Shown here piece after piece: positions 1-13,800 of a DNA stretch of 64,000 nt; the first letter of the stretch is position 1; each line of letters opens with the position of its first letter. The notes below the pieces were generated by a model. The model searched no databases, had not been told where the DNA came from, and saw nothing but the letters and a program-made list of their open reading frames with translations. The position numbers were made by a program, and so were the translations under genes. The stretch spans positions 10,796,196 to 10,860,195 of the forward strand of contig CAIIXF020000004.1 of NCBI GenBank assembly GCA_903813345.2, in the 5' to 3' direction. The stretch comes from Owenia fusiformis (Eukaryota; Annelida; Polychaeta; Sabellida; Oweniidae).

Positions 1-424
1 TATTTCTGTCGTATCTAGGAAATCATGTTGCCGAAAATAAGTGCACAGTGTTCATGGTGTTGTTGTAAAATATTCGTATATGTCGTTTGAAACCCTCTCT
101 AACGCAATTTTATTATTAACTAACACCTTAGGGTTAAACTATTGCTCGAGGAATTAACTAATTGTCATCATAAATATTAACCCATCAGGTTTTCTACTAG
201 TAAACTAACGTTTAATCCTCAGTCCAAGTGAGATATGGCTCTTGCCTCAGCACGAGCCAATAACTTAACGCAACTAACTTAACCATAGTGTTTTGGATCT
301 TCAAATTTGGCGTAATTCATCTTCATTCAATGTATGGTAAATATGTTGAGTTACTTTAAAATCACCCTAGGGACTTCACAGTCATGGTCGACATGCTTTA
401 AAAACACAGTCCCATACAGTCGTG
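1..424. other. Non-coding AT-rich sequence
   Basis: I see no exon-like open frame with splice sites, no RNA gene and no clear repeat here. It lies downstream of the minus-strand carbonic-anhydrase-like/VWA gene. Confidence 0.4.
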
Positions 425-832
425 GGGTTTGGGTAAAAAGCTTTGGGCGTGGGGTCAACAGGGTGTTCAAAAATGGTTTGGGTAAAAACCGTTGGGTGTT
501 GTATTTAGCAGAACAGCGCGCCTTTGGATATTTGATTGTAAAGGCTACCATTTTTTGGCTTATTCACAAATAGCTAAGAAAAATAATAAAGACCCTACCT
601 TGGTCGCCTGTCCATCTGCCTGCAAAATACAGAGTGCAGGCTCACAAAAATTGTTTGGTTTTCAAATCTCCAATCGCATCTCATTGCACTTCAATTTTCT
701 CACTTGAGAATAAATGAAAGCTATACTACTAAATCACATTTGAACGTACTTCCCGCGCCTTTTTACCCAAAACATTTTTGAACACCCTGTAGACCCCACG
801 CCCAACTCCCAACGCCTTTTTTACCCAAACCC
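425..832. repeat. Fold-back (inverted-repeat) element
   Basis: The segment starting GGGTTTGGGTAAAAAG (425-490) returns in reverse complement at 755-832, including the shared block AGGGTGTTCAAAAATG. The arms are about 60 bp and imperfect, the centre about 250 bp of unrelated AT-rich sequence. No transposase frame is visible. This is the shape of a non-autonomous fold-back or MITE element; the family is unknown and no target duplication could be fixed. Confidence 0.6.
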
Positions 833-1636
833 TTTTTTCGTATTTCTAACGCTAATGTGTTTTGAGCAGATGTCCAAGGCATCGGGTTTTACAACTAAAT
901 AACAACAGGAGATGTGCATACATAGTCTTTTCTTTTGTCCTGAAAATGAACACAATTGGATGAGTATATTCCAAGACATAGCGATTTATTTAAATTGCGT
1001 TTTTTGTGCAGACCATTCAGTAAGCAAATCACTTAAGGTTGAAATTCGACGTCGATTGCACTTTTTACTATAATTCAGATGAAAAAATAGGTGAAAATAT
1101 ATTGATGTATAACATAATATGTGAAAATTAAAAAGATTGACCGTTTGATTATTCCTAAAAAAATATTCTTATTATTTGTCATAAATTGTCTACCTTTAGT
1201 TATTGTTGAAAAGATTGAGAAAAAGTGTAGGTATTAGAAATCATGTCAATTTATCTTTCCAGCTCTTGGAGTATTTTCACATATTTTGCAAATTAGAATT
1301 CAAACAGTAAAAGCACCACATGCTAGCATTCATTTTATTGCAATTCAGTACAATACAATGCCATTCTCGCATATCTATTACAATTCGTGGTATCTTTGTC
1401 AATTTATGACCATTCTGTTTAGATTCAGTCAAGGGTTACCTTCGGCAGCAAACCTGAAGGAAATAAAACGAAGTTGGGTTAATCATTACATAAAATTCAT
1501 ATTCTCGCTTTTTCACAAATCGCAGTATTAATGCGACGGAACAGTAAAAAAATGGATTGTTGATTTGTGCGTTATTTTTCTCAGCTTTAAATTAGAGGTT
1601 ATATTTCTCATAAATACAGAAAAATTATGTAAGCAA
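833..1636. other. Non-coding AT-rich sequence downstream of the CA-like/VWA gene
   Basis: Nothing with coding character is visible on either strand: open frames are short, AT-driven and lack flanking splice signals. Confidence 0.4.
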
Positions 1637-1642
1637 TTTATT
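1637..1642 (-). terminator. Candidate polyadenylation signal AATAAA
   Basis: On the minus strand AATAAA overlaps the TAA stop codon of the candidate last exon of the carbonic-anhydrase-like/VWA gene. This placement supports the transcript ending just below 1640. The hexamer is frequent in AT-rich DNA, so this is suggestive only. Confidence 0.4.
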
Positions 1643-1827
1643 AACACTTCGCATTGTTTATCAAATGTTGATGAAACAAATCGAAATGACTCACTTTTAC
1701 ATTATAATGTTGAATTCTAAAACTATACTTGCATGATATGATATGTGATAAAATAAAAGTGCAATGTAGAGGCGATGACCCAATTGGTATTATGACGCAC
1801 ATCCTGAACTTCGTGGACGTGGACATT
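1641..1827 (-). other. Candidate terminal exon of the CA-like/VWA gene
   Basis: The preceding exon ends AAAGT before GTAAGT at 1917 (phase 2). The acceptor TTAAG just above 1827 restores an open frame of 62 codons ending in TAA, directly at an AATAAA. The encoded tail has no recognisable domain, and the pyrimidine tract before the acceptor is poor. Another terminal exon beyond 1640 is possible. Confidence 0.35.
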
Positions 1828-4800
1828 CTTAACATGATATGTAAGATGCACCTATTTCGCTCAGTGCAAATAATAAATCCTAAGGCATGATGCTAAATTG
1901 AATGAAGCATACTTACACTTTGTGGGTTTCACAAATTCTATCTTTGATCCTTTCAAACAGGTTATTTGTTCCAAGTTTCATTTCCTGATTGATGTCGTTT
2001 GTCTCGATCACATCTGTTTCAAAGTTCTTAACCAATATTTTGTAAAAGTCTCTAGCTGCCGCTGAAACAGCATATGTTTTAAAGTAATAATTAAAAAGTA
2101 CACTAATTTACCAGTATAACAAACGAAAACCCTTCCGGTTATATACTTATTATGAACTTTGAAAGGTTACTATTGTTACAGGGGATACATGTTCAGAGTT
2201 AACATTTATTCTGAATACGCCGTGAAAGTGTCGTGTGTAAATCAGACACAGGAGATAAAGAGTAATCACAATACGCTCAGGGGACGGCAAAATTTGCACA
2301 AAATGGCAACTTCATCAAAAACTGACGAACGAGCAAAGGCGATTAGAATATAGAATCCGTGTAAGCTTACATGCTTGTTACTTATAAAAGAGTATTGGTG
2401 ATTTCGCTGACAAAGTTGGTGTACAGTAGTTGAACATTGTCTTGAATATTAAAATTACAATATACAGAAACCGAAAAGTATTTATGAATTATTGATGCGT
2501 GCGCACTTACTTCTTTTCGCGTGAGTAGTTTTGGCTTGAGATAATGCAAGAATGATGAAATCAGAGTTTTTCTCATCCTGTATACGGTTTCCGTAAGTTT
2601 TCGCTCTCTGAAAGAAAACATATGGATGCATACAATGCATTTCGTTCATAGTGGAAATGAATACATTATGCTTTTTAATCAATCTTCGGATTCAATAATA
2701 TTTCATGTTGTCTCGGGCCAATCCCCGAAGAGCCACGATAAATAACTTAAGACATCTGAAAAGCGGGGCTCAATACCCCTTTTTTACAGGGTATGATATT
2801 ATACTATAAATATTTCAAACAATATAAAATAAATGAAAATAACCGACTGCCTCACTAACATCTATTGCATCTGCCATCTGTACTCTCTTATCCGTACTAA
2901 CACAATTGTCAGGCGTCGATCGAGCAGCACATGTGTCTGCTGGATAGTTCTGGGTTAAGCAACAGCTACCACAGCATGGAAAGGTGACGCCATCTGTAGC
3001 TAAGAAAACCAACGTAGGAATATCAGGCCTCCATCCATTTGCCTCTGTTAATATTCTGAAAACACAATTTCAGCGCTCTATAAAAGTTTCAACCACATTG
3101 ACTCATAGTGTAGTATTATCCCATGTTATTAAATTGTGATATTTGCAACTTTTTGTTAAATTCTAAAAGCCCCCGGGAAAAGTTAAAATTACTTACAAAT
3201 GGTTGTTGTTTTAAATCGCGAAAAAAGTGAATTTAGTTGAAACAAAATTCTAGCTATTAGAGTTCCTAAGCTAATTACACTAACGGAAGTTCATAAGGGT
3301 GGGTACAAAGATAGTAGAGAGTGACCATACGTCTCAAGATGCTTAATTTACCTATCGATTTATATTGCCTGATTACATCTTGTTTTATTGGGAGTGCATT
3401 GATGTATACTTTGATAAGTTATCTACTTTATAATAGGAGGGATACATTGTCTCGTTTCTTTTAATTAATGGTGTCTTTATGTATTTTGACCATTGCATCG
3501 AATAGGTTGATGTACAATGCAATCAACAAATTGAAGATAATTAGTAGACCACCATATGATTTTTACAAGAAATCATTCATATATCATTAGGAGCACCCAC
3601 GTGACAAAACAGGCAAAAACAATGTTCACTTCAAACTAACCAACTCAGTACCCCTCATATTTTACATCATTTTACATGTTTTGTGATAAAATACAATTGG
3701 TTGAAAATGATAGAGATATAAAATCTTACGCACAACAGTGGATATTAAGATAAAAAAAATAAGAACCAAATTTCAAAGAAAACAATGGAGAAGAAATATT
3801 TCAGAAATAAACTTATTTCAAAATGAGTCAGGTTAGCACCATATAGCCATATTTTGAAGGCTTGGCACATTTGAGAAAGATTGAATAATTTTGAAAATAA
3901 GTTAACACCCTGATATACATACAGTGTAACCTGACATTAACGATTTTTAAATAAAAAAAGTAACCATTGAATAATATTACGCTGTTTTTTTATATTTAAA
4001 CCTAAAACAACCCCAACGTCAAAAGAAAATTCCATTAAAGGAGACAAATATTGCTGTCATTTATAAAGTAGGCAATTTACTCTGAAATTACAAATTTTTG
4101 AAAATGGCGAAAATTTACTTACTCGTCATAAACAACCTTCAATGCTTTATCAGTCCTTGTTCCAGCGCCAGTCCAGTTCTGTGCCTTGTTGTTGATCGAT
4201 AAAAGAGTATTATCAAGACTATTCGTATTCCCAAACTGTTGTATCACCTTGACGTCTTCGTCAAAAGTAACAATAGCTACACGTGTAGCATCATTGCCTG
4301 TACACAAAAACGAAACAAAATGCGAAGAAATTTAGAAAGCTCATACACGCCCCATATTGTAGGCGACTCACTCTAATATTACATGCTCTCGGAAAATAGG
4401 AACATTAAGAGTCCAAGAGGTAACTTGTCGAAAGTCAAATGTAGAATCTAGGTACATCATACCTTACAAAGATCCCAAATTCTTAAACAAACTTAAGGTA
4501 CTAGGCAGTTTTTTGGTCTTAAAGTTTGCGAGATTTTCAAAAAAATTGAAAAAAGAAAATGTGAAAAATAATTTTGAAAAAAAAATTGAAAAAAATGTGA
4601 CGAAAATTAATTTGGAAAAAAAATTGGAAACATTTTTTCAGGAGCGGGACTGGTATGGATACAGCGTGTATCCATCCCGTCACATTTGTATCCTCCAGTC
4701 ACATTTGTCGCACGGAGGCCGTGCGTCGACCGCAGATCAATTAAATCAGTGTATTTCTGCGGCGAGCGTAGAAAAACTACGCTCGCCTTGCGGCCTCCGT

Positions 4801-7800
4801 ACGGCGTATCCAGTTTTTTACAGGCCCCAGGGTCGCCGTAGAAATTATAACTCGGAGTTATAATATTTGTTCAATTCTGAGGTCCCCGTAGAAATCAAAT
4901 GGCTCAACAAGATTGAATCATTATTTGTCAATGTTTCACGATCACTTTTCATTGGATATTACATCCTAGCACTATGAATAACATTTATAAATTGTCCCGA
5001 TGTAAATAAAATGAAAAAAGTATTATTTATCAACAGAAATTTAAAATTCACCGTGCGGCTGCCGTGGGAAATGTGACTGCAAAAGTATGAGAGCGCAGAA
5101 ATTACACGGCGAGCGTAGAAATGTTACTGGCCGCAGAAATGATAGACCGCAAGGTCGCCGTAGGTAATGTGACTGGGGTGTTATGTACCTAGAACCTCAG
5201 TAGGTATGAAATACATATAACTATACGTCCCACCTTATAAACAAAGAATTTGGAGGGGAAAAACGTTCTTGGTGAAAATAACATTAGAATTGATTGATAA
5301 CATTGACATTTGTATTATATAAGAACATATGTTTACGAAACGCCAAAATTCAATTAACTTATATTTATAACGTATACGTTACGTTACGTGCCGTTTGATT
5401 TTTTGACGACTGGAGGCGAGTTACCAGTCCAGTTCACCATGCATATAAACAATCAATTTCTTATATCATTTGACTGAACAACACGATACAAGAACAGGAA
5501 AACTTACTGATATCAAATTCAGAAACCAGTCCAGACGTGAACTGCTTAACCAACCTTAGAGCTTCTATAGGGGTACTTATGCGCTTTTCGTATGGTGCCC
5601 TTCGAAGTACTTTGTTTTCAACATCACTATTCAAGCTCTGTGTGGTGTCATAAACAAGCACCAGGTTCATATCTTGTCCACATGGTGGTTCTGTTGTAGT
5701 AGTTGGTACTGTGGTAGTAGTTGTAGTTGGTGCTACAATCACAGCTCATTTAAAATGTGGGCAGTGCCTCGAATTTTTGTGGAGGTCCTTGGTATTGACA
5801 AATGGAGGGGTCGGTATGACAGACAAGTTTCCTTTTTTGTAACACCGGGTGCCATTTTGGCCACAATAGGCAACCCTATTACATAATTACAATATTGGAT
5901 CTATTAAAAACAATAAGGTCCGAAGTGTTAACTATTTATTATTCCTTAAGCAGTTGACCCCCCACCCTATTTCCGGCAGCTATATGGTGAACTATCTCTC
6001 TAAAGAAACCCTAATATATACAATTTAGAACACAATTTTGCAGGTGAAATTACTTTTACGCTTACTATAAAATTGGAATTAATACACACAGTTCTTACCC
6101 ATAGTTGTAGGAACAGTAGCATCGGTAACAGGTTCCGTTGGTGGTCCTGTTGTAGTTGTAGGTTTGGGTGTGGTTGTGGCTTTTTCTTCGCAAGGCTTAT
6201 AATTATTTATTACACTAGATACTTTGTCAACAAGATCAGTGTCGTTAATGTGGAATGCACGTTCAGTTTGGCCTCCTACGAAACCATAAATCTCAGTTTC
6301 TCCCTCTTTGCCCCATCTATGGACAGAAAATCATAATGTATAGTACTATATTTTACTTTTTTTCTTTATTCATATTGATGCACTGTTATTTTTAATTGAC
6401 GAAAATCTACCTGTTGTCCAGTTTTATCGAATATATATCCGCCCCTGTATCTGCTATTGCCTCAGCCTCGTATATCGCAGCTGAAACAATAAACATATTT
6501 TGAGAAAGAGTTTGACAGGCAACCAAAACAGTGCATAACTAATGCAAAGAAATTACAGAGAGTTTTATTTTTACGAAAAGTGGTTATAATGATTGCAATT
6601 TGTTATTATAAATCAAGAACATAATTATAAACAACAAAATTAAAAAAAAGTCAAAATCGTATAAAGGGTATATTCGTCAAGAAACACATTTTGAAATACT
6701 CACGCCATCTGCCACCATATGGGAAAGTCCTGCCGTCTGAGACAATAAATACTATATCTTTAGAGCGTGGTAATCTACGTACGCCATACTGTATACGCAA
6801 CACACGACTTTCGAAAAATCTGAAATAAGAATTAGAATTTGGTGAGGAGATCTGTACCATATAGACTAATAATATAACTTTAATTTTAATTTTGAGCGGT
6901 CTTATGGACTTGATTTTGAAGAACAATACATCAATTATTTTTTGCAAAACTAAGTAAATTTGTATTAAGCCATTTGCTGGTAAACAAACTGATAATTTCC
7001 GAACGATATGCAATAGATTTAATTCGATACGTGAAGGACAATTGTTTCATTTAACATATTTTGTCATATTGCAGCACGGAACTATTTTAACTTGGCTGGC
7101 TGCACAAAAAGTCTTGTCATGCGCTTACATTTGCACAATATGTTACAGTCTTTTGGATACACTTGGCCAAACATGTACGGCGAACCTTGTCTAATGTGTA
7201 AGGACGCAATGCTTCAGTTTAGTTAGGGTTTTACATTTCGGTGTAAAATAATGCATGTTGTCCAGCAGAGACTTGTATCCTAGTTGTGATGACAATAGAT
7301 GCGAGGGGAATATTGTTTACACCATATTGATAAGTTTTACAGTTTTTTGCTGGCCGAGTACTCGACCGTTTCTTAAGGTGAGAACTATGCATATTTTTAA
7401 TTGTACCATGTAGCTGATTCTGTTCATTTTGCTCATAAATAAACGATGTCACGTCGAACAAATTTGTGTTTTTGTTGTTGTTGTTCATATTTTCCTTTAT
7501 TTATTCGGTGGACTGAGACTAATCGTATCTTAAACAAATATTACTTTTAACATTTTACTTTCAATTGACATTATCATATGTAAATTATATCCATTAAATT
7601 ACTAATAGGTTCATTGGTTCATTTAATAAGAAATAACAAATAGCACGTAGATACCATCATAAGCAATGATATCATTAATTCAGAAGTAATTGTTATGTAA
7701 TGTCCAATCATGATGATGGTCATGATTCTCGTGTCACAAAAACATATAGTATTTTGACATCGGACAAAAATTGACTTCTGACAAACGATGAATTATCTGA

Positions 7801-10800
7801 AAGGTGATCGTTTCTCAATATTTTGATACATCTGTCACATCGACAAGTTATGGACTGTCCCGAGTGGGTGCAGACGATAGAATCTACCTGGAAGCTACAC
7901 TCGTTATTATATAAATATACAGTGTATATGGAGCGGGGTTAATATTTTTGTTTTTCCCATGATATTATTCTTTTCGGTGAATTACACTCGGGAATATTCT
8001 TAATATTAAAAGCAATCGTATTGTACCGTCCAACCCTGCTCACGAAAATCGTATTCACCTTCCGTATTTTTTTCCAAAACAAAGCGTCCTATTACTTCAG
8101 TTGGACCGATATAACGTGCTTCAATGGTGTTCTTATCTGAGAAACGATGTTTTCCAAACAAAATTGAAAATAGAGATTTTAAATTGTGAAAAGCGTTAAG
8201 ATTGTTAGCCTGTTAAGTTTAACATATTGTAATTCCATCATCATGCTTTGACTCGGACAGTCATTTTGATATGTTTATGTTATACAATTTAATTTTTACA
8301 TTTCAAAATGTCAAAAGGTCATATTTTGTTTCATATAAAAATCCGATATTGGTTTTGAACTTAAATGTGTTTATAAAGAGTCGTGAATAACACGGGATAA
8401 AAAGCCTGGTTTATAATTACTGGTCGGGATTAAATATAAGTTTATTCCTGTTTACAATATGATATTTTTCCCTCGCCCTCTGGACAATCGGAAAATTGTA
8501 TTGTCCCACGGAACAAAATCCATATTAAATCCCTCCCAGTGAATAACCTCTATATCTATCCTACAATCGCTACAGTATTTCCTTCGAGATGAACCTTTTA
8601 TCTTAAACCTCCGAGTATATTTAATCTAAATTATATATTACCTTTGTTTCAACTCACGGAGGGCCCAAAAAGTTCTTGTTTTGCAGTTTTCGGTTTGACC
8701 AATTGGTTTATCATTCAAAAGTTGTTTCGTCACTTCATTACTTGTTGTGTCTCTTGCATAGAAGTTATAATATGGTTGGTCATCGAACCTAATAAATATA
8801 ATCAAGATTAGCAATCGTACAAATCAATATCAATAGAGATTGTAAAGTTAGTGAATGATACAATGGATATGTTGTATATATATATATTAAATGTATATCT
8901 CTATTGAACTCTGGCAGCGTCATTCCAAATGAAGGTCAATTTGCATACTCAATTTAACAGAGTCATGACTACCATGGTAGTTCATATCATAACTATTTAT
9001 TTACTCAATTTTTAAATAAAGATGGCATGGTAATCGATCTGTGTTTATTTATAAATATTCTCTTACTGGACTCTGTTTGTGCTGCCATCTTTATATCGGC
9101 TAAGAACCTATGCAAATTACTGTTAAATATAACTTTATGCTCACCAAGACTGTGTCGTGACTACGAAATAAGACTAATTGAAATTATATACTCACTTCAA
9201 CAGCGTCATGACTACTGAGTTACGACCAATTATAACTTTATCTGTGACATCGAGAAGCATTTGTTTTACTTGTTCCATTTGTTCATACACCGAACAACTT
9301 TGATCAATTACCCAAAATACATTCTTGCAAGCTAAAATAAATATGTTCTGCAAAGTCAGAGCTGTAGCCATGTTTTCGCGTTGCAAATCAATGTCAGAGT
9401 GTTTCAGTGGTTATAACATGAATTTTGAAGATACCCATACGTATATACTATTATACGTAGCTTTATACCAGTACAGGATAACAATATATAAAGTACAACC
9501 AGAATTCAGTTCAAATGAACCTCTCAACCATAGTGGAATTTTCTTGATTATTTTTATACCGATTTAGTGTATTCAATTGATGTAACAGAGATACAGATAT
9601 GTAGCATTAACAGTTTTTGATAAAGAGAATTTTATTCTTTTTTTTATTCATAGAATTTATTTTACAAATACATAAAGTACATAACATTATACACTTGTAG
9701 TGGCTTTGCTGAAGGCATTATCAGCCACTTGATTAATAATTGCAGGGTGAAGAAAAAAGAAAAATTTAAATAAAGAGAAATAAATGTTCCGTTGAGTAGT
9801 TTAGGTGCATAGCACTAAAAATCGTCCAAAGTATAATTTTCGGGATTTACGATTTGTGTCATTTCAATCATTTAAGTCATTTCATGCTGCATGTATCACT
9901 AACATAGTTTAGTAAATCATTTATATCGCATCCCTGCATCTGTCATTATGAATTGAATAAGAAATATTTACAAATTAGTTTTTTAACTTGCAATGCAAGT
10001 GAACTGGCTATCGAGCATACGTCCCTGAGTTCTTAAGAGTCGTTGATGCCATGCGCATCAACTATACAACTGTTCAACGCATAGAATACATTATAGATTT
10101 ACCCCAGAAATTCCATGGCGAATTCATCATAAATGAAAACTGTATTCCACAGGAGAGACACTCTTTATATTACTTCGTATTATTTGGAAGTATTTTTCTA
10201 TCTATAGAGGAGCGAAGTGTAGTGTAGTGTAAGGTAGTGTAATGCAGGTAATGCAGTGCTATATAGTGCAAAGTTGTTAATTGAGCAATACGTTTTCAAA
10301 ATCTTTTGTTCGGTTCGGTGACTCCATCGAATTGCACAATTAAATTCTGCTATGATTTTAAGGATATTGATTGGAAGAGTTGCCATCCATGGTGGAGCAT
10401 GTTTTTTTTCATAATGATAAAACAGAGAGTAGCATACTTTGTGAATATTTTGAATTGATTTTTTTAAATGATCGTGACCTTCTTTTGTCTAATAAGGAAG
10501 AATAAAAAAACGAAAAAATGTTATTCAAATTGTTGAATTAACATTAAACATTTGTGAAAATTGTTATGAATGAATTTGGAGTTCAAATGTTCAAATTTTC
10601 ATAAAGTTGTAACGATGGCAGTGCGATCAGTATGTCATTATTTGGATAGTTACTCTGAGTGCTCCGATCTATGAAGAGAAATAAAGTTCAATAAAACTGA
10701 AAACATTTTATAACATAATATCTTACACTCTTTAAACGGGTCAACTGGAGCATCTGGATCGTATAACTCAAAACTGCGTTTAATCTCGCGTTCATTCAAG

Positions 10801-13800
10801 CTCTGCACAGGCCTACTAAAACCATCAAGAGTTGGACTTCCATCGGATCCAATGAGCCTTCGGTAAGCCTCAAACTAAAAACAAAGGTGCAGGAAAAGAC
10901 CGAAATAATTAAATTTTGAATCAAAAATATATTATGTTATTACTATAATTTAAATTACATCTAAGACACTGGGTGGGTCTTTCATTGAGCGACAAACCTT
11001 CACTTCTAATAACCTGATTTCTATGTATCAAAATATATACAGGGTGGGCCAAAATACGCCACTTTTGAAGATGCAGCTTACAACTTCTGCACTTACTTTA
11101 GAATGCTATAAATAAATCTTCCTTTTTAAGAAAGTCTATGCACAGAATTCTGAATTCAAATATACAGTAAACATAGCAAAAGTGGAGAGATCTATTTACC
11201 TGAGTCTTGGACATTGTGATGCTATCTGCAAACACGATTCGAATAACATTTTCATCACAGGATGGGGATGAGAAACTTCCCATATATTGGTAGTATCTGT
11301 AAAAACAATCATAGAGTCATAAACATCATTCTCTAAATATGAGATTTGATATAGTATATCTTAACTCGGCAAGTCCATTGTTCTTTTAATATGAGATTAT
11401 TATATCCATGATAACAATGATCGATTTATGATATCTCAACTCCCCTCCCAAGTCTACAGTTCTCTTGATATAATGTCATTATATCCATGATTATAACAAC
11501 TGATTTTGGATATCTTAACTCTAAAGTCCATTGTTCTATTGATATGACGTCATTATATCAATGGTTACAACAACTGATCGAGGATATCTTAACTGTAAAG
11601 TCCATTATTCTTTTTATATGACGTCATTATATCCATGATTACAACAACTGATTTAGGAAATCTTTACTCCAAAGTCTATTTTTCTATTGATGTGACGTCA
11701 TCATCGCCATTGTAACAACACTTGATCTCGGATATCTTAACTCTAAAGTCCACTATTCTTTTGATTCGACGTAATTATATCCATGAGTACAACAATTGAT
11801 TTAAGATATCATAACTTAAGTCCATTGTTCTCTTGATATGACGTCATTAAATCCATAATTACGACAATTGATCTCGGATATCTTAACGTTAAAGTCCATT
11901 ATTCTTTTGATATGACGTCATTATATCCCTGATAACAACAATTGATTAAGGGTATCTTAACTCTAAAGTCATAGACTCCATAGTCCATCTTACCAAGTGA
12001 CGTCTCTATTAATTATTTGAAATTCAGATTCCATTTTCACAGGCGATATCTAAAACGGTACATAGAGTCAGCCATTATTGACTTTACCGTTGTCATGGTG
12101 TCCAAATGTGATAATTGGCACAACCCCCATGCTTGAAGTTGTACAAAACATTACCTATTTCTCCTTAGGTCGGGTACGACGTCACTTAATGACAATCCAT
12201 TATCAGCCATCTGAGCCACGTCGCCTTAACAAAGACAAAATTTAGGAGACAATCAAAATTATGTTTACAGGAAATGTATATTATCAACAAACATTATTCG
12301 AAACATCCACGCCCGTAAAACGAACAAAATGATTGGGGTGGGGGATACCTGTAGTGCGATTCATGCTAGGAAATTCAATGAATCTGCAAGATTCATGAGA
12401 AGCTTTACTAAATATATTCCTTATGAATAAGCTCATTGTTTGTTGAAGTCTATTTGGTGTTTTTCTTATTGTTTATTTTAAACATTTTGAAGCTTATGAA
12501 ACAGCAAGGACAATGTACTACACTTCAGATAGGCACATTAACTGTGAACTCCCGTTATGCATTTTGAGGCATATGACCCTAACCTGGATTGGTAATTGAG
12601 TATAAGGTTTTGTTTAATCCTTGTAAGTTAGGGTTATTCTTCTCCATACCCGACTCAGGGACATCTAAGACCTAAAACAAATCAGGGGTTTCGTAAAATC
12701 ATGCTTATTAACGTGTCTACTCGAAGGCCTCTAAATACTCTTTTGACTAGCAAAAGCCAAAAAATCAATGGCAATTCTCTCGTTTCAAAAATGTTTAATG
12801 TAAGCAATTCAACAACAATATGTCAAGGCAAACTTATGAGACATGCCGAAAAATAACTGGTCTAGTTACACTTTCATAAGAGAACTTGCACGTCAACGCG
12901 TGGTGTTATCAATCTGAAGGACTACTGTCCATTTCTCGATATGTTTCCAGGGATAACCTAAATACGACTGTTTTTCTCATACTACTCAATTTGTAGGTAA
13001 ATTCTAAGAAGGAGAGAATTCAGAGGACAATGATTTCACCCGTTCAAATACAAGTTCTCGTAAGGTTTGGTTACCTTCCCTCTATCGACAATAAGCGAAC
13101 CGCCTCTAAACAATTCTTAATAACGTGTAACTTACTGAAAAAAGAACGCTAAATATGGCTATCCCATCAGGTTTTCCCACAGCTTCCTCGTAGTTTTCAT
13201 ACAAATCCTTATTCCAAGCAACAATTTGCAACTGTAAAAATATGAAATTAACACTAAAAACAACATGTCAAAAATTATACGTATAATTACGTTTCATACA
13301 ATATATCTGATTTAAAAACAACATGTCGAAAATAATTACATTTAATACAATCTGATTTAAAAACAACATGTCGAAAACCATACGTATAATTACGTTCAAC
13401 ACAATATATATGATTTTTCAAGTCAATATTATTTTTGAAATCGTGAAGGTATATGCTCCAAACCATACGATGGCAGTGTTAGGTTCTAAGTCTACAATAA
13501 CCGTAGTCATCGTCGATATCTTTGATTATTAAAAGGGATGTATGCTCATTCCCTTCTTAAAACCATCAAACAGATCGCGATTGTCTGCGTTTTCTCCATT
13601 GTCGTTTACAGTAAGTATGCTAACGTTACAAAAAATGAACCAATATGCAAACGGCGATTATGACATAGCGGGCATATATACTATATATGCCCGCTCGGAG
13701 CGGGACGTAAAGCTACATCTGCCCGCTGATGAAAATATAAGTTTGTACAAACCGGCGTTATGTACCTGTTACACGTTACAAGTATAGGAAAAAGTTACAT

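Noticed and set aside
8020-8134. Exon-like minus-strand frame after a good acceptor (frame through ARYIGPTEVIGRF)
   Set aside because: It fits no position in VWA1, and the flanking exons join in the correct phase without it (donor at 8641 to acceptor at 6819).
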